From Allocoleopsis franciscana PCC 7113 (GTDB lineage: Bacteria; Cyanobacteriota; Cyanobacteriia; Cyanobacteriales; Coleofasciculaceae), in contig NC_019738.1 in assembly GCF_000317515.1 (NCBI RefSeq), positions 6,474,001 through 6,538,000 on the forward strand: DNA of 64,000 bases, in the 5' to 3' direction. A program made the translations under genes and the position numbers. Shown piece by piece: positions 26,575 to 38,267 of this stretch. Every line of letters begins with the position of its first letter. The first letter of the stretch is position 1. The notes below the pieces were generated by a model. The model was not told the origin of the DNA. It saw nothing but the letters and a program-made list of their open reading frames with translations, and made no database searches.

Positions 26575-29500
26575 CTAGTCCTCATCAGCATCATCATCAT
26601 CATCTAAGTAGTCTTCCTCAAAATCGCCGTCCTCATCGTCATCATCCTTGAGAACGGAGGGGAAGCCGTTTGCCCCCATACCAAAACTGGGCGTCCGCTC
26701 ATCCAAGCTGTAATTGCGGGCTGTCCGGTCATCGAGCACCACATCGAGGGGGTCATCTTGGTCTAAGTCAGCATCGGTGCGTTCTCCATAACCATAGACT
26801 CCTGCTCCACCCGCCGAGTAATCGGGTTCAATTGGGCTGAGAGTTGAGTCTTCATAAGCGTTATATCCGGTACCTGCTGGAATCAGGCGTCCAATAATCA
26901 CGTTTTCTTTCAGACCCCGCAGCCAGTCAGATTTTCCTTCAATAGCGGCTTCCGTGAGAACACGAGTCGTTTCCTGGAAGCTAGCTGCCGAGATGAAACT
27001 ATCGGTGTTGAGCGAAGCTTTGGTAATCCCCAAGAGCACGGGTGTATATTGTGCCGGTGCACCACCAGTGATCGCCATTGCTTCATTCACCGTCTCAATC
27101 TGCCGCAACTCTACCAGTTCCCCAGGCAGCATGGTAGTATCGCCACCGTCGTCCACCCGAACTTTAGAAGTCATCTGGCGGACAATCACCTCGATGTGCT
27201 TGTCAGAAATATCAATCCCTTGAGATTGATACACGGACTGCACCTCATTCACCAAGAACCGCTGTGCCGCAGACAGTCCAACCAGCGCCGCCTCATAGAC
27301 TCCTTTCTCTTCCAGGGTGTAATTGAAGAACACCTCTAGAATTTCGTGGGGATTTGCCGGACCATCGGTGAGCGCTCCAGCCACAGGCACTTGTTGACCA
27401 TCTGTCACCAGAGAATTCTGACCCGGACCGACTGGGTAATCGGTAACCGTTCCATCGGAATCAATCACCTTGATATCGACGGTTTCATCTTGCTCATAAA
27501 CGACCTGAGCCTCACCGGGGCGTCGGGCTAAAACGCAAGCTTCCTTGGGTTTACGAGCTTCTAAGAGTTCCTCAATTCTGGGCAAACCCTGAATAATGTC
27601 ACCCGTCTTCGCTCGTTCAAACACCAGTAACACCAGGTTGTCACCCCGTTGCACCAGGTCGCCATTGTCAATCTGCAACACCGCACCTGCCGAAACCCGG
27701 TAGGGACGAGCAATTCGCAGAGTCACCGAGTCACTGCTGACTTTGACCACCTGACCGGATTCTGGAGTGGGTGTCTCGTTGGATAGGAAATCTGTAGAAA
27801 CGACCAAATTCCCGACCTTAACCTTGGGTGTACCCGTGATCGGAACCGTGATCCGATCGGCATTGCGTACAATCAGTACCCGACGAATCGCTTCAGCACC
27901 CTCTCGAATCCCTCGGACTTCACCCGCTTCCTTACACTGAATTTCAGTGCGAGCCACTACAGCTCCAGGGGCAATTTCGTCTCCATCGGAAACCAGAACG
28001 CGTGTCGTCGTGCTTCCGCCCAAAGGATCGGCTGCCGTATCACGGCGAATCACCAGGGATTCAAGAATCACGAGCTGTAATCGCATATCCGTCCCGGCAG
28101 ACGGTGTACTATCGCTATCGTCGGCGCTATTCTCGTCGCCCGTATTGACCAACTCAATGTCAGCACTGAGCTGGGCGGCACCCGCATGTTCATCCGCCGA
28201 TTCCTGGAGCATCTCCAAGACAAGCTGAGTGCGGAGTAACTCCAGCCCTTCTACGGACTTCACCCGTTCTCCATCTTTATAAGGCAGCCGTTGGATTGCC
28301 CGCAGTTCAATCTTGGTCGCTCCACGAGGGGCTTTTCCAGACTGGGCGATATCGTCTTTCTTATTAATCGAAGCCTGAGATGGCACGGGCGGTTCATCGG
28401 GTACGGGAAACTCTACCACAGGCCGCAACAGGATAGCAGCTCCCTCTGGAGTTTCCACCGCTTCGCCATAACGCAGCTCTGCGGTGACAAGCCCCGGTAT
28501 GGCTTCGGTGCCGGGATATACCAACTGACCTTCGGTGATAAACGCTTCTGGAACTTCATCAACCAGATGCAGTTCCCCTGGCTTAATCACAATTTCGCGT
28601 AGAATGTCGTTTTTCTGAACGACTTCCACAATACCCCCCGATTGACAGAAGATATCCTTCACCACTTCGGTTCCGGCTTCTACATATTGACCGTCTTCCA
28701 CCAACAGTAAGGAGATATCTTTGTTGACCTCGTGGCATTCTTCCGGAATCCAGAGCAAGGTGCCGCCTTTAACAACTTCGTAGCCTTGCTTGGCCTTACC
28801 CCGCTTAGAAACCTCGACACCGGCATATTTAACAATGCCACCGGTCTGGGTGCGATATCGGTCATCAATCAGTTCTGCCACCACTTGGTTGTGGAACACT
28901 TTCGTTCCAGGAGTAGCCTTCAGTAAGAACCGCTGATTATTGGTGGTGTAAATCACATACTGATCACGGCCTGCGGTACTTTCTACCCGTACCATGGCTT
29001 GGTCTAACAGAACTGACGCCGTGATGATGTCAATTTCCCGCTTACCGGGGGTGAGTCGAACGACACCACCGTTGGCGGTGACTAACTTGGTTTCGGCTAG
29101 GACACTCCCTTGCTCGACTGCATCACCGTTTTTAACGACGGGTTCTGCACCGGGCGGTAGGTTGTAAACTTCTCCCGATAAAACCCACAGTAAACCCCCC
29201 CGTTGAGCAATCCGGGTGGTATTGCCCTGACGGTCTGTTTTCTCCTCTGGGATCAAGTCCGCAAACAGGACTTCCCCAGCCAGATCGGAAGCAACGTCTT
29301 TAGCCGCTTTTTCTGTGGAGAGGCGAGATTTACCCAAGGCAACTTCTGCCAAGAGTTGATTCTTCTTGACCTGTTCCCCATTGCCGACCATCAGCAAGGA
29401 ACCAACGGTAACAGGAAAAGTCTGAGACTTTTGAGTCCCATCAGTTGGCTCTAAAATCAGATCCGCCGCGACTTCTACTTGTTCACGGTCTTCCCCGTGA

Positions 29501-30630
29501 CGAGTCCGTACCCCTCTGGTTCGTAGTTTTTTCGCGAAGCGCACCACCCCATCAAATGGGGCTTGCACTTGCCGTGCGGCTTCACCCGTGAACACACCAC
29601 CCGTGTGGAACGTCCGCATGGTGAGCTGGGTTCCAGGTTCTCCGATCGACTGGGCGGCAATAATACCGACCGCTTCTCCCAAATCCACCATGTGCCCGTG
29701 GGCTAAACTCCAACCGTAGCAATGCTGGCAGACCGATCGCGAGGCTTCGCAAGTCAGGGGCGATCGCACAAACACTTCTTTGACACCGGAACGGGCAATT
29801 TCTTTAGACAACTCATCTGAGATATCCTGGTTGCGTTCGGCAACCACTTCGCCGGTGATGGGGTGAATCACATCTTCTCCCAGGACGCGACCAAACAGAC
29901 GGTCTTCCAGAGGAATCAAAGTGCGATCGCCATCGGTCATTGCCACAATGGTCACGCCTCGCGTCGTCCCGCAATCCACTTCTCGCACAATTACATCTTG
30001 AGCCACGTCCACCAGACGCCGGGTGAGATAACCAGAGTCAGCAGTTCTGAGCGCGGTATCCACCAAGCCTTTGCGTGCCCCATAGGACGAGATAATGTAT
30101 TCGGTAACCGTTAAGCCTTCACGGAAATTCGTCTTAATCGGTAAGTCAATAATCTCTCCTTGAGGGTTGGCCATCAGACCCCGCATCCCCACTAACTGAC
30201 GCACCTGAGCCATACTGCCCCGCGCTCCAGAGGTAGACATCATGTACACCGAATTCAGGGGGTCAGTGGTTTTGAAGTTGCGTACCACTTCATCTCTTAA
30301 GGCTTCAGAGGTATTATTCCAGGTGTCAATTACCTTTTGAAACCGTTCAACCTCCGTAATTTCGCCCCGCGTGTACCGAGCCTCAGTCTCCCGAATTTGG
30401 GATTCCGCTTCCTCCAGCATCTGACGCTTAATCGGTGGTACCTGCAAATCATCAACGCTGATCGAAACACCAGCCTGAGTGGCGTAGCGGAAGCCCAGGT
30501 CTTTAAGCTGGTCAGCCATCTGGGCACTACGGGCACTGCCGTGTTCTGTAAAGGCCCAGGATATCAGCTTTTTCAGCTCACTTTTACTAACAACCCGGTT
30601 ATAAAAAATCGCTTCGTTCTGGTCTACCAT
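26575..30630 (-). CDS. rpoC2: RNA polymerase beta' subunit, C-terminal part (RpoC2)
   Basis: In cyanobacteria and plastids beta' is split; RpoC2 is the C-terminal portion, about 1350 aa here. It includes the start [18 protein letters not shown] (with YNRVV), the trigger-loop region ([17 protein letters not shown]), the zinc-binding cluster ([20 protein letters not shown]) and the bridge-like [16 protein letters not shown] very long inserted sandwich-barrel region (about 370-1000) is the known cyanobacterial beta' insertion. The conserved end [21 protein letters not shown] is present, then a species-specific acidic tail of Asp/Glu. It is the last gene of the rpsT-tatD-rpoB-rpoC1-rpoC2 block; 106 bp with heptamer repeats separate it from rpoC1. 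Terminator at 26505. Confidence 0.98.
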   Translation of the reverse strand: MVDQNEAIFYNRVVSKSELKKLISWAFTEHGSARSAQMADQLKDLGFRYATQAGVSISVDDLQVPPIKRQMLEEAESQIRETEARYTRGEITEVERFQKVIDTWNNTSEALRDEVVRNFKTTDPLNSVYMMSTSGARGSMAQVRQLVGMRGLMANPQGEIIDLPIKTNFREGLTVTEYIISSYGARKGLVDTALRTADSGYLTRRLVDVAQDVIVREVDCGTTRGVTIVAMTDGDRTLIPLEDRLFGRVLGEDVIHPITGEVVAERNQDISDELSKEIARSGVKEVFVRSPLTCEASRSVCQHCYGWSLAHGHMVDLGEAVGIIAAQSIGEPGTQLTMRTFHTGGVFTGEAARQVQAPFDGVVRFAKKLRTRGVRTRHGEDREQVEVAADLILEPTDGTQKSQTFPVTVGSLLMVGNGEQVKKNQLLAEVALGKSRLSTEKAAKDVASDLAGEVLFADLIPEEKTDRQGNTTRIAQRGGLLWVLSGEVYNLPPGAEPVVKNGDAVEQGSVLAETKLVTANGGVVRLTPGKREIDIITASVLLDQAMVRVESTAGRDQYVIYTTNNQRFLLKATPGTKVFHNQVVAELIDDRYRTQTGGIVKYAGVEVSKRGKAKQGYEVVKGGTLLWIPEECHEVNKDISLLLVEDGQYVEAGTEVVKDIFCQSGGIVEVVQKNDILREIVIKPGELHLVDEVPEAFITEGQLVYPGTEAIPGLVTAELRYGEAVETPEGAAILLRPVVEFPVPDEPPVPSQASINKKDDIAQSGKAPRGATKIELRAIQRLPYKDGERVKSVEGLELLRTQLVLEMLQESADEHAGAAQLSADIELVNTGDENSADDSDSTPSAGTDMRLQLVILESLVIRRDTAADPLGGSTTTRVLVSDGDEIAPGAVVARTEIQCKEAGEVRGIREGAEAIRRVLIVRNADRITVPITGTPKVKVGNLVVSTDFLSNETPTPESGQVVKVSSDSVTLRIARPYRVSAGAVLQIDNGDLVQRGDNLVLLVFERAKTGDIIQGLPRIEELLEARKPKEACVLARRPGEAQVVYEQDETVDIKVIDSDGTVTDYPVGPGQNSLVTDGQQVPVAGALTDGPANPHEILEVFFNYTLEEKGVYEAALVGLSAAQRFLVNEVQSVYQSQGIDISDKHIEVIVRQMTSKVRVDDGGDTTMLPGELVELRQIETVNEAMAITGGAPAQYTPVLLGITKASLNTDSFISAASFQETTRVLTEAAIEGKSDWLRGLKENVIIGRLIPAGTGYNAYEDSTLSPIEPDYSAGGAGVYGYGERTDADLDQDDPLDVVLDDRTARNYSLDERTPSFGMGANGFPSVLKDDDDEDGDFEEDYLDDDDDADED

Positions 30631-30670
30631 CTGCTTTATCCTTCGTCCTCAGTCTTTAGTGATTAGTCCC

Positions 30671-30736
30671 AAAAGCGGTTGAAAGTGGGCCGGGAGTGAA
30701 AGTTAACCGATTCGACCTTCAACCTTCAACCTTTGA
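30671..30736. repeat. Heptameric STRR (TTGAAGG/CCTTCAA) between rpoC1 and rpoC2
   Basis: The spacer contains GACCTTCAACCTTCAACC at about 30714-30731 and degenerate TTGAAAG/GTGAAAG copies before it. The same heptamer occupies the rpoB-rpoC1 spacer. Confidence 0.8.
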
Positions 30737-32614
30737 CTAGCTAATCAGCGCCTCTTGAATGGCTTTGTTATAGATAATCCGACCTGGAGTAGTACGCACA
30801 TACTGGGAGATGATCTGCCCGTCAGCGGTTTCCCGCACTCGACGCTCTCTGTAATGTTTGGTTACGCTGCCATCGGATGATTGTTCCGTCTTGATCACTT
30901 CATTGTCAGGTACGGCTGACTCAACGATGCCATCAAAGCGCAACCAGACATAGGCATGTAAGTCTACTTGCTTTTGTTCGTAGGCTTTAATCGCATCATC
31001 TAGATTGGCAAAATATTTATTAGCGCCTTTTTGAGCCTCTAGATTTTCAGCGGTCAGGTAATAGCATCCCAAGACCATATCCTGACTAGGCGCAACAATC
31101 GGGCGACCGGTTGCGGGTGAAAGGATATTATGAGAGGCCAACATTAACAGTCGAGCTTCTGCCTGGGATTCTAAAGATAGGGGCACGTGAACCGCCATCT
31201 GGTCACCATCAAAGTCAGCGTTAAAGGCCGGACAGACTAAGGGGTGCAGTTGAATGGCGCGACCTTCGACCAAAATCGGTTCAAACGCCTGAATTCCCAA
31301 GCGGTGCAACGTAGGTGCGCGGTTAAGGAGTACGGGGTGACCTGCAATCACTTCCTCTAAGACATCCCACACGCTGGGATCGCCCCGTTGAATCAGCTTT
31401 TTCGCCGCCTTGATGTTATTCACCAAACCTTGACGAATCAAGCGATGAATCACGAAGGGTTGAAACAGTTCGATCGCCATTTCGCGGGGCAAACCGCACT
31501 GATGAATTTTCAGCTTAGGACCGACAACGATCACAGAACGACCCGAGTAGTCAACCCGCTTACCCAAGAGGTTTTGCCGGAAGCGACCTTGCTTACCCTC
31601 AATGATGTCGGAGAGGGATTTGAGGGGGCGATTGTTTGCACCCACAACAGTCCGACCCCGACGACCATTGTCGATTAAGGCATCCACCGCTTCTTGAAGC
31701 ATCCGCTTTTCGTTGCGGACAATAATTTCCGGTGCCAAGATTTCCTGGAGACGTGCCAGTCGGTTGTTGCGGTTAATGACGCGCCGATACAGGTCATTCA
31801 AGTCTGAGGTGGCAAAGCGACCGCCGTCTAGTTGTACCATCGGGCGCAGGTCTGGAGGAATGACCGGAATCACCGTCAGTACCATCCACTCCGGCAGAGA
31901 ACCGGTGGCGATAAAGTTGTCAATCACCCGCAAGCGCTTAATCAGCTTGGCTCGTTTTTGACCTTTAGCGTTGGTAATTTCTTCGCGGAGCTTTTCACCC
32001 TCAGAGTCTAAATCAACGTCCTGCAAAAGTCGTTGGAGTGCCTCAGCACCAATTCCTACCTCAACTCCAGTTAGTTGAGAATCTTCGCTATAAAGCTGCT
32101 CTTCAATTTCCAGCCATTGATCTTCCGTCAGTAGCTGCTTGTAGCTGAGATTCTCGGCATTGCCTGCACTCAAGACAACATAGGCGTTGAAGTAGACAAT
32201 TTGTTCCACATCCCGCAGGGGCATATCTAGCAGAATGCTCAGGTAGCTGGGAATCCCCTTGAGATACCAAACGTGAGCCACCGGTGCGGCGAGTTTGATA
32301 TATCCCATCCGGTGACGGCGTACCCGTGACTCGGTGACTTCTACACCGCAGCGTTCGCAGACAATGCCCCGGTGGCGCACCCGCTTGTACTTGCCGCAAT
32401 GGCATTCCCAATCCTTGGCCGGACCAAAGATTCGTTCGCAGAACAGCCCATCCATTTCGGGTTTGAGCGTGCGATAGTTAATCGTTTCCGGTTTAGTAAC
32501 TTCACCAACCACTTGGCCATTAGGGAGGGTTCTTTCTCCCCATTGCCGAATCCGCTCTGGAGAAGCGATCGCAATTTTGACATAGTCAAACCGCTGTTCT
32601 AGCTGATGTCTCAT
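30737..32614 (-). CDS. rpoC1: RNA polymerase subunit gamma (N-terminal beta', RpoC1)
   Basis: RpoC1 is the N-terminal half of beta' (625 aa, standard). The zinc finger is [20 protein letters not shown] at about residues 70-90. The catalytic magnesium loop NADFDGD, with its three Asp, lies at about 31200-31223. Rudder, clamp and switch segments ([29 protein letters not shown]) are intact. Together with RpoC2, RpoB, RpoA and omega it forms the core enzyme. ATG 32614 ([19 protein letters not shown]) fits homologues. A 163-bp spacer rich in heptamer repeats separates it from rpoB; co-transcription is expected. Confidence 0.98.
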   Translation of the reverse strand: MRHQLEQRFDYVKIAIASPERIRQWGERTLPNGQVVGEVTKPETINYRTLKPEMDGLFCERIFGPAKDWECHCGKYKRVRHRGIVCERCGVEVTESRVRRHRMGYIKLAAPVAHVWYLKGIPSYLSILLDMPLRDVEQIVYFNAYVVLSAGNAENLSYKQLLTEDQWLEIEEQLYSEDSQLTGVEVGIGAEALQRLLQDVDLDSEGEKLREEITNAKGQKRAKLIKRLRVIDNFIATGSLPEWMVLTVIPVIPPDLRPMVQLDGGRFATSDLNDLYRRVINRNNRLARLQEILAPEIIVRNEKRMLQEAVDALIDNGRRGRTVVGANNRPLKSLSDIIEGKQGRFRQNLLGKRVDYSGRSVIVVGPKLKIHQCGLPREMAIELFQPFVIHRLIRQGLVNNIKAAKKLIQRGDPSVWDVLEEVIAGHPVLLNRAPTLHRLGIQAFEPILVEGRAIQLHPLVCPAFNADFDGDQMAVHVPLSLESQAEARLLMLASHNILSPATGRPIVAPSQDMVLGCYYLTAENLEAQKGANKYFANLDDAIKAYEQKQVDLHAYVWLRFDGIVESAVPDNEVIKTEQSSDGSVTKHYRERRVRETADGQIISQYVRTTPGRIIYNKAIQEALIS

Positions 32615-32624
32615 TCGATTAAGA

Positions 32625-32776
32625 GTTGAAGGTTCAAGGTTTAAAGGTTGAATGTTGAAAAAAAAGGGGGGTGAAGGTTGGAAGAGGGGGTTGAAGGTTG
32701 AAGGTTATTAACTTTCGCCCTTCAACCTACCCCTGCGGGGAACGCTCTCGCGAACAACCTGCTAACTTTCAACCTG
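32625..32776. repeat. Heptameric STRR (TTGAAGG) with hairpin between rpoB and rpoC1
   Basis: Many TTGAAGG-type heptamers occur at 32625-32707. CTTCAACC and TTTCAACC in the opposite sense follow (about 32720-32775), so the spacer can fold into a large hairpin. It also carries a CCCCTGCGGGG palindrome. Confidence 0.8.
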
Positions 32777-32777
32777 T

Positions 32778-35700
32778 TTAGACTTCGTCTTCTTCAAGTT
32801 CCTCGCGGTTCAGAGATTCGTAAGTGGGTCGGCTGGGTGTCCGACGGCGATCTGCATCTGCCATCAAATCCACCTCTACATCTCGGCTGGTACCATCCTC
32901 AGCCGTTTCTACTTTGTGAACTGCCATATCCAAGCCCAAGGATTGGAGCTCTCGCATTAAAACCTTGAAGGATTCAGGCGTCCCGGGTCGCGGAATGGCT
33001 TTACCCTTAACGATCGCATTGAGCGCCTCATTCCGTCCTTGCATATCGTCGGACTTCACCGTCAGCAACTCTTGCAGGGTATAAGCCGCACCGAAGGCTT
33101 CCAGTGCCCACACTTCCATTTCTCCAAAACGCTGACCGCCCTGCTGCGCTTTTCCGCCCAACGGCTGTTGCGTGACTAGAGAGTAAGGACCCGTAGAACG
33201 AGCATGAATCTTATCGTCCACCAAGTGAACCAGCTTCAACATGTAAGCCTTACCCACCGTGATCGGTCGATCAAACGCTTCTCCGGTACGACCATCATAG
33301 ACCTTGATTTTTCCGGGGTGTTCCGGGTTAAACACCCAGTTCTGATCTTCCTCCTCACTGGCTTGCTTCAGCTTGCCGTGAACCGTCGTTCGGGACGCTT
33401 CTTCCCCATACATTTCATCAAACGGCGTTAACTTAAACCGGAGTCCCAAGTTCTCCCCTGCCCATCCCAATAAACATTCAAACACCTGACCAACGTTCAT
33501 CCGCGACGGCACACCCAGAGGATTGAGCACAATATCAAGGGGTGTCCCATCGGGGAGGTAGGGCATATCTTCCATCGGCAAAATCCGGGAAATAATCCCC
33601 TTGTTGCCATGGCGACCGGCCATCTTGTCTCCCACCTGGATTTTCCGCTTCTGCGCCACATACACCCGAACCACCATGTTCGCCCCAGGAGGTAGTTCAT
33701 CTCCCTGCTCACGGGTAAACACCCGGACATCAACCACGCGACCTTTCTCACCGTTGGGTACGCGCAGGGAGTTGTCTCGCACATCTCTGGCTTTTTCACC
33801 GAAGATGGCTCGCAGCAGTTTCTCTTCCGGCGGCTGGTCAGATTCCCCTTTGGGCGTTACCTTGCCCACCAGAATGTCCCCGGCTTCCACCCAGGCACCA
33901 ATCCGAATAATCCCGGTTTCGTCTAGCTGACGCAGGGCATCTTCCCCAACGTTGGGAATTTCGCGGGTAATTTCCTCGGGTCCAAGCTTGGTCTGCCGTG
34001 CTTCAATCTCATACTTCTCGATGTGAATGCTGGTATAGACATCATCTATCACCAACCGTTCACTAATCAGAATCGCATCCTCGTAGTTGTAGCCTTCCCA
34101 CGGCATATAAGCTACCAAGATATTCTGTCCTAGTGCCAGCTCACCGCCCTCGGTTGCCGAGCCATCAGCGATCACTTGACCCGCAACAACATCATCGCCT
34201 TCAAATACCAAAGGACGTTGATTCAAACAAGTATCTTGGTTCGAGCGCTGATACTTCTGAAGCTCATAAAACGTCTCCCGACCCGTCTTATCCTTGACCC
34301 GAATGTGACGAGCATCCACTTCGGTCACTTCGCCATCAGTACGGGACACAATTACCATCCCAGAGTCCCTTGCTGCTTGGGCTTCCAATCCGGTTCCGAC
34401 TAAGGGGCGCTCTGGTCGTAATAGGGGTACGGCTTGCCGCTGCATGTTCGATCCCATCAGCGCCCGGTTGGCATCGTCATGCTCCAAGAAGGGAATCAGG
34501 GAGGTAGCGACCGAGATAATCTGTACGGGCGACACCGCCACATAGTCCACCTGATCCGGGGTGGTTGTGGTAAAGTCTTGCCGATAGCGCACGGGTACCG
34601 ACTCACCCAAGATATTCCCATCTTCATCCATGGGAATATCCCCCGGTGCGACCCGCAGGTCATCCTCTTCATCCGCTGTCATGTACAGGGGGGGCTGGTC
34701 TTTGAGGACTCGACCATTTTCTACCGGGTAAAACGGCGTCTCAATAAATCCATAAGCATTCACCCGTGCATGGGTGGCTAAGGAACCAATTAGACCTGCA
34801 TTGGGACCTTCTGGTGTCTCAATTGGGCAAATCCGTCCGTAGTGCGAAGGATGGATATCCCGCACGGCAAAGCCAGCTCGTTCCCGCGTTAAGCCGCCTG
34901 GGCCAAGGGCCGACAGTCTCCGTTTGTGGGTGAGTTCTGCCAATGGGTTGGTCTGATCCATAAACTGGGATAGCTGCGACGAGCCAAAAAACTCTTTAAT
35001 CGCCGCAACCAGTGGTTTCGGGTTGACTAAGCTAGCGGGAGTGAGGGTATCCGCATCGCTAACCGTCATCCGTTCCCGGATGATTCGTTCCAAGCGGTTA
35101 AGACCGACTCGCACCTGATTTTGCAGCAGTTCACCGACTGAGCGCACACGGCGATTCCCTAAGTGGTCGATATCGTCCGTGCTACCCACGTCAAATTCTA
35201 GATTAATCAGGTAATCAATCGCTGCCACAATATCTTGCGACGTGAGGACTCGCATTGTATCCGGCACGTTCAGGCGCAGCTTCTTGTTGATTTTGTAACG
35301 ACCCACCCGACCTAAGTCATAGCGTTTCGGGTCAAAAAAGCGCGAATCCAGTAACTGCTGACCTCCGCTAACCGTCGGGGGTTCCCCTGGACGCAGCTTG
35401 CGGTATAGCTCCATCAGCGCTTCTTCTTCCGTTGGGTTACCCTCTTTATCCAGAGTTTTCTGATAGTAGTCTGGATGGCGCATGGCATCCATAATCTCAC
35501 TATCGGACAGTCCCAACGCCTTCAACAGTACCTGTGCCGACAACTTGCGGGTTTTGTCAATCCGTACCCACACCAAATCATTTTTGTCGGTTTCAAATTT
35601 CAGCCATGCCCCCCGGTTGGGAATCAGCGAAGCACTGTAAGTCCGGCGTCCGTTTTTGTCGGTTTCCGATTTGTAGTATACGCCAGGGCTGCGAACGATT

Positions 35701-36098
35701 TGGTTCACAATCACTCGTTCTGCCCCGTTGATGATAAACGTGCCTCGGTCGGTCATCAGGGGGAGGTCGCCGATGAATACCTCTTGTTCCTTAATCTCAC
35801 CGGTTTCCTTGTTGATCAGGCGGGTGGGAACATACATTTGCACGGCATAGGTGCTGTCTCGCCGCTTTGCTTCGTCAACGTCGTACTTGGGTCGCTTGAG
35901 CTTGTAGTCTTTACCCAAGAAGTGGAGTTCCAGCTTACCGGTGTAATCGGTAATGGGTGAGAAGCTGTTCAGTTCTTCAATTAGCCCTTCTTCCAGGAAC
36001 CAGCGAAAGCTGGAACGCTGAATCTCCACTAAGTCAGGCAACATATAGTTGGCTAGAGTGTATGTTTGAGTGGAGGGGGTGTAAATTTGATTATTCAT
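32778..36098 (-). CDS. rpoB: RNA polymerase beta subunit
   Basis: Start set at ATG 36098 ([15 protein letters not shown]): an AAGAGGAG Shine-Dalgarno sequence lies just upstream and homologues begin here; the frame's 38 extra upstream residues are unlikely. The 1106-aa product has all the catalytic beta segments: the rifampicin-site region ([40 protein letters not shown]), the fork [16 protein letters not shown], and the C-terminal [20 protein letters not shown] and [28 protein letters not shown] at the rifampicin site is the normal sensitive form with the cyanobacterial DQTNPL spelling. First of the three polymerase genes. Confidence 0.97.
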   Translation of the reverse strand: MNNQIYTPSTQTYTLANYMLPDLVEIQRSSFRWFLEEGLIEELNSFSPITDYTGKLELHFLGKDYKLKRPKYDVDEAKRRDSTYAVQMYVPTRLINKETGEIKEQEVFIGDLPLMTDRGTFIINGAERVIVNQIVRSPGVYYKSETDKNGRRTYSASLIPNRGAWLKFETDKNDLVWVRIDKTRKLSAQVLLKALGLSDSEIMDAMRHPDYYQKTLDKEGNPTEEEALMELYRKLRPGEPPTVSGGQQLLDSRFFDPKRYDLGRVGRYKINKKLRLNVPDTMRVLTSQDIVAAIDYLINLEFDVGSTDDIDHLGNRRVRSVGELLQNQVRVGLNRLERIIRERMTVSDADTLTPASLVNPKPLVAAIKEFFGSSQLSQFMDQTNPLAELTHKRRLSALGPGGLTRERAGFAVRDIHPSHYGRICPIETPEGPNAGLIGSLATHARVNAYGFIETPFYPVENGRVLKDQPPLYMTADEEDDLRVAPGDIPMDEDGNILGESVPVRYRQDFTTTTPDQVDYVAVSPVQIISVATSLIPFLEHDDANRALMGSNMQRQAVPLLRPERPLVGTGLEAQAARDSGMVIVSRTDGEVTEVDARHIRVKDKTGRETFYELQKYQRSNQDTCLNQRPLVFEGDDVVAGQVIADGSATEGGELALGQNILVAYMPWEGYNYEDAILISERLVIDDVYTSIHIEKYEIEARQTKLGPEEITREIPNVGEDALRQLDETGIIRIGAWVEAGDILVGKVTPKGESDQPPEEKLLRAIFGEKARDVRDNSLRVPNGEKGRVVDVRVFTREQGDELPPGANMVVRVYVAQKRKIQVGDKMAGRHGNKGIISRILPMEDMPYLPDGTPLDIVLNPLGVPSRMNVGQVFECLLGWAGENLGLRFKLTPFDEMYGEEASRTTVHGKLKQASEEEDQNWVFNPEHPGKIKVYDGRTGEAFDRPITVGKAYMLKLVHLVDDKIHARSTGPYSLVTQQPLGGKAQQGGQRFGEMEVWALEAFGAAYTLQELLTVKSDDMQGRNEALNAIVKGKAIPRPGTPESFKVLMRELQSLGLDMAVHKVETAEDGTSRDVEVDLMADADRRRTPSRPTYESLNREELEEDEV

Positions 36099-36720
36099 GC
36101 GTCTCCTCTTACGGGGTGAGTCGGCTTCGGGATAGGAGTCCGAGCCAAAGGTACCACGCCGCTGCAACAGCACCGATTGTATCCCTGATTGATAGGTGAT
36201 ACTGATCCACAAAGTGATTTTTGCTAGATAACTGGCAATGATCGCTAATTATCTAGCAACTCTGGCTGTTCAGTTGTTGACTCGTGGCAGCAACAAAATG
36301 ATCTTGGGAAATGGCTAGTGTCTCTAACTATGAGCAACGCTCGGTTTAAAAATTAGGGCTTTTCCAGAGACCCGATAAACCGTGTCTCTAAGAAGTGGCT
36401 TTTGACCTTCGGGGGTATTGGCTGTGGATGAGTTGCAGCAATTGAATAGGGGGAGGGAAAATTTTATTCATAGTAACTCTTCTTAATAATAGTATGCCGC
36501 AGAGAATCTGAATCTGACTAAAGGCTGAAGGCTGAAGACCGAAGGCTCAAAACTTGCTACTTGCGAAGGATAGAGTGGAGTTGAAAACTCCCACCAACCT
36601 ATTCGTGCGCTTAGCCTAATAGAGAGTGAATCCATCAACCCGATCATTCCTGGGTTTCTTGGCTTTGCCGACACTTGTCAGGTCGCTATCGCTTGCTAAT
36701 ATCCTTTCCCCTTCTACTTT
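36099..36720. other. Long rpoB leader / tatD-rpoB spacer
   Basis: About 620 bp without a gene between tatD and rpoB on the minus strand; the rpoB promoter is expected here but was not pinpointed. A heptameric repeat of GGCTGAA type (GGCTGAA, GGCTGAA, GACCGAA, GGCTCAA) lies at about 36523-36552. Small ORFs here do not look coding. Confidence 0.5.
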
Positions 36721-37551
36721 CTAGGAATTGGTACTGTAACAGTCGGAACTCGAAACCGATCCATTAGGGAGGGTTAGACCAAAAAGTTCTATGGCATTCT
36801 CGGTTGTCTGGGTGGCTAGGGTTTCGATTGGGATATTTCGGAGATGGGCAACGCACTCTGCCACATAACGAACATAGGCCGGTTCATTGCGTTTGCCTCG
36901 TTTGGGAACGGGTGCTAGGAAAGGACAATCCGTTTCAATCAGAAGGCGATTTGAGGGAACTATCACCACTGACGCTTGAATCGACTGGGCGTTTTTAAAG
37001 GTCACAATGCCACTAAAACTAATGTAAAAGCCTAGATCCAAAAACCACTGAGTCTCTTCGGGAGTGCCTCCCCAACAATGCATCACACCCTTGACGGAAC
37101 CATGACGTTCCCAAAACTCCTGTAGGAGCGTTCTCATGGGCAGGGCAGCGTCGCGACAGTGAATAATTACGGGTAAATCTAACTGCTTAGCGATCGCCAG
37201 TTGCGCTTCAAATACCGCTTTCTGCTCTTGGGGGTTCTCCGCTTTGAAAAAATCCAATCCCGTTTCCCCAATGGCCACTACCTTGGGATCACAACGAGCT
37301 AAAGAGAGAATTAAGTCTGTTGTGTCCGATGTCCATTTCTCGGCATCCAAGGGATGCAACCCTACAGCATAGAAGAGTTCAGGAAACTGGTCAGCCAAAG
37401 CTCGAATGGCTGCCACCTCAGTTGGTTCCACACAAGAATGCACGAGAGAGACCACACCAGCTTGTCGCCAGCGGTCTCGCGTTGCTTCCAAGTCGGTCTG
37501 GAAGGTTTCAAAGTTGATGTGGACATGTGTGTCTACCAACGGCATCTGCAC
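36721..37551 (-). CDS. tatD: TatD-family metal-dependent hydrolase/DNase
   Basis: A TIM-barrel hydrolase of 276 aa. Metal ligands are recognisable in order: DTHVHIN (His-x-His), IGETGLDFF (Glu), VIIHCRDA (His), VMHCWGG (His) and [11 protein letters not shown] (Asp). TatD proteins are metal-dependent 3'-5' DNases linked to oxidative DNA damage repair; the name does not imply a role in Tat export. Location between rpsT and rpoB is the conserved cyanobacterial arrangement and may reflect shared transcription. A GGGGAA/TTCCCC hairpin at 37621-37641 sits in the 182-bp spacer to rpsT. The C-terminal extension after ELFGLTLPN is unconserved. Confidence 0.95.
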   Translation of the reverse strand: MQMPLVDTHVHINFETFQTDLEATRDRWRQAGVVSLVHSCVEPTEVAAIRALADQFPELFYAVGLHPLDAEKWTSDTTDLILSLARCDPKVVAIGETGLDFFKAENPQEQKAVFEAQLAIAKQLDLPVIIHCRDAALPMRTLLQEFWERHGSVKGVMHCWGGTPEETQWFLDLGFYISFSGIVTFKNAQSIQASVVIVPSNRLLIETDCPFLAPVPKRGKRNEPAYVRYVAECVAHLRNIPIETLATQTTENAIELFGLTLPNGSVSSSDCYSTNS

Positions 37552-37733
37552 AGTCTTCTATCTATTCTACAGTTATTTTCAAGAATTAGCAGGAGTCAGC
37601 CGCTCACCATGACAAGAATAGGGGAAAGAAGGATCTTCCCCTAGCTCTTGTTAGGTTTTGACCCAGAGTCAGCTCAGACATAAGCGCATTCTTCTCTCTT
37701 TAGGAGGAAACTCTGCAAGAAAGAGTGATGCTT

Positions 37734-38060
37734 TTATGCCGAGGCTTCGGCTTGCTCAGCCGAGGAATTGACTTCCGGGCTGACCTTTTTGAGCCGAGCC
37801 GCCAGCCGTGCTTTTTTGCGAGCGCCATTGTTCGGATGCAACACCCGCCGCTTTACAGCCTTGTCGATTTTGCTGTAAGCCTCGGACATACTCCTCTTAA
37901 CGGCCTCCAACGCCTCTGGATTGGGTTGGCGGGCGTAATCTTCTACAGCAGCGAAGTATTTCTTGATCAGCGTCTTCACCGCTGAATTGTAGGTCTTGTT
38001 CCGAACTCGGTTGCGTTCGGCAATTTCTATACGCTTGAGCGCGGACTTGTTATTAGCCAC
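37734..38060 (-). CDS. rpsT: 30S ribosomal protein S20
   Basis: A short, highly basic helical protein of 108 aa that binds 16S rRNA. The start [18 protein letters not shown] and the centre [17 protein letters not shown] and [19 protein letters not shown] are diagnostic. The Ala/Glu-rich tail ([11 protein letters not shown]) is longer than in E. coli S20 but usual in cyanobacteria. Divergent from hisD across 207 bp, which should hold both promoters; first gene of the minus-strand rpsT-tatD-rpo block. Confidence 0.98.
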   Translation of the reverse strand: MANNKSALKRIEIAERNRVRNKTYNSAVKTLIKKYFAAVEDYARQPNPEALEAVKRSMSEAYSKIDKAVKRRVLHPNNGARKKARLAARLKKVSPEVNSSAEQAEASA

Positions 38061-38267
38061 AGTAGCCTTGAGGAAACCTTACTTTTGATAACAAACAAAA
38101 TACCTGAATGACCACTATAACATCTATGAGAGAAAGTATCGCGAGCCTTGAAAAATCCAGTTAAGCTATAGGAGTAAGTCCGGAGACGATGCCCCCTTCT
38201 TGTCAAAGAGAAGGCTGATGGACCTGGTCTCGGACGGGTAATACCTAAGGATGGGCACTCCGACTCC

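Noticed and set aside
27049-27339. Several plus-strand ORFs inside rpoC2, rpoC1 and rpoB
   Set aside because: Antisense shadows of highly conserved polymerase genes without coding features of their own.
36483-36674. 63-codon ORF in the rpoB leader
   Set aside because: Its sequence includes the heptamer repeat; typical of random ORFs in STRR-rich spacers.
37621-37641. GGGGAA/TTCCCC hairpin as a terminator between rpsT and tatD
   Set aside because: Stem of only 6 bp and no T-run on the transcribed strand; may attenuate but is not supported as a terminator.
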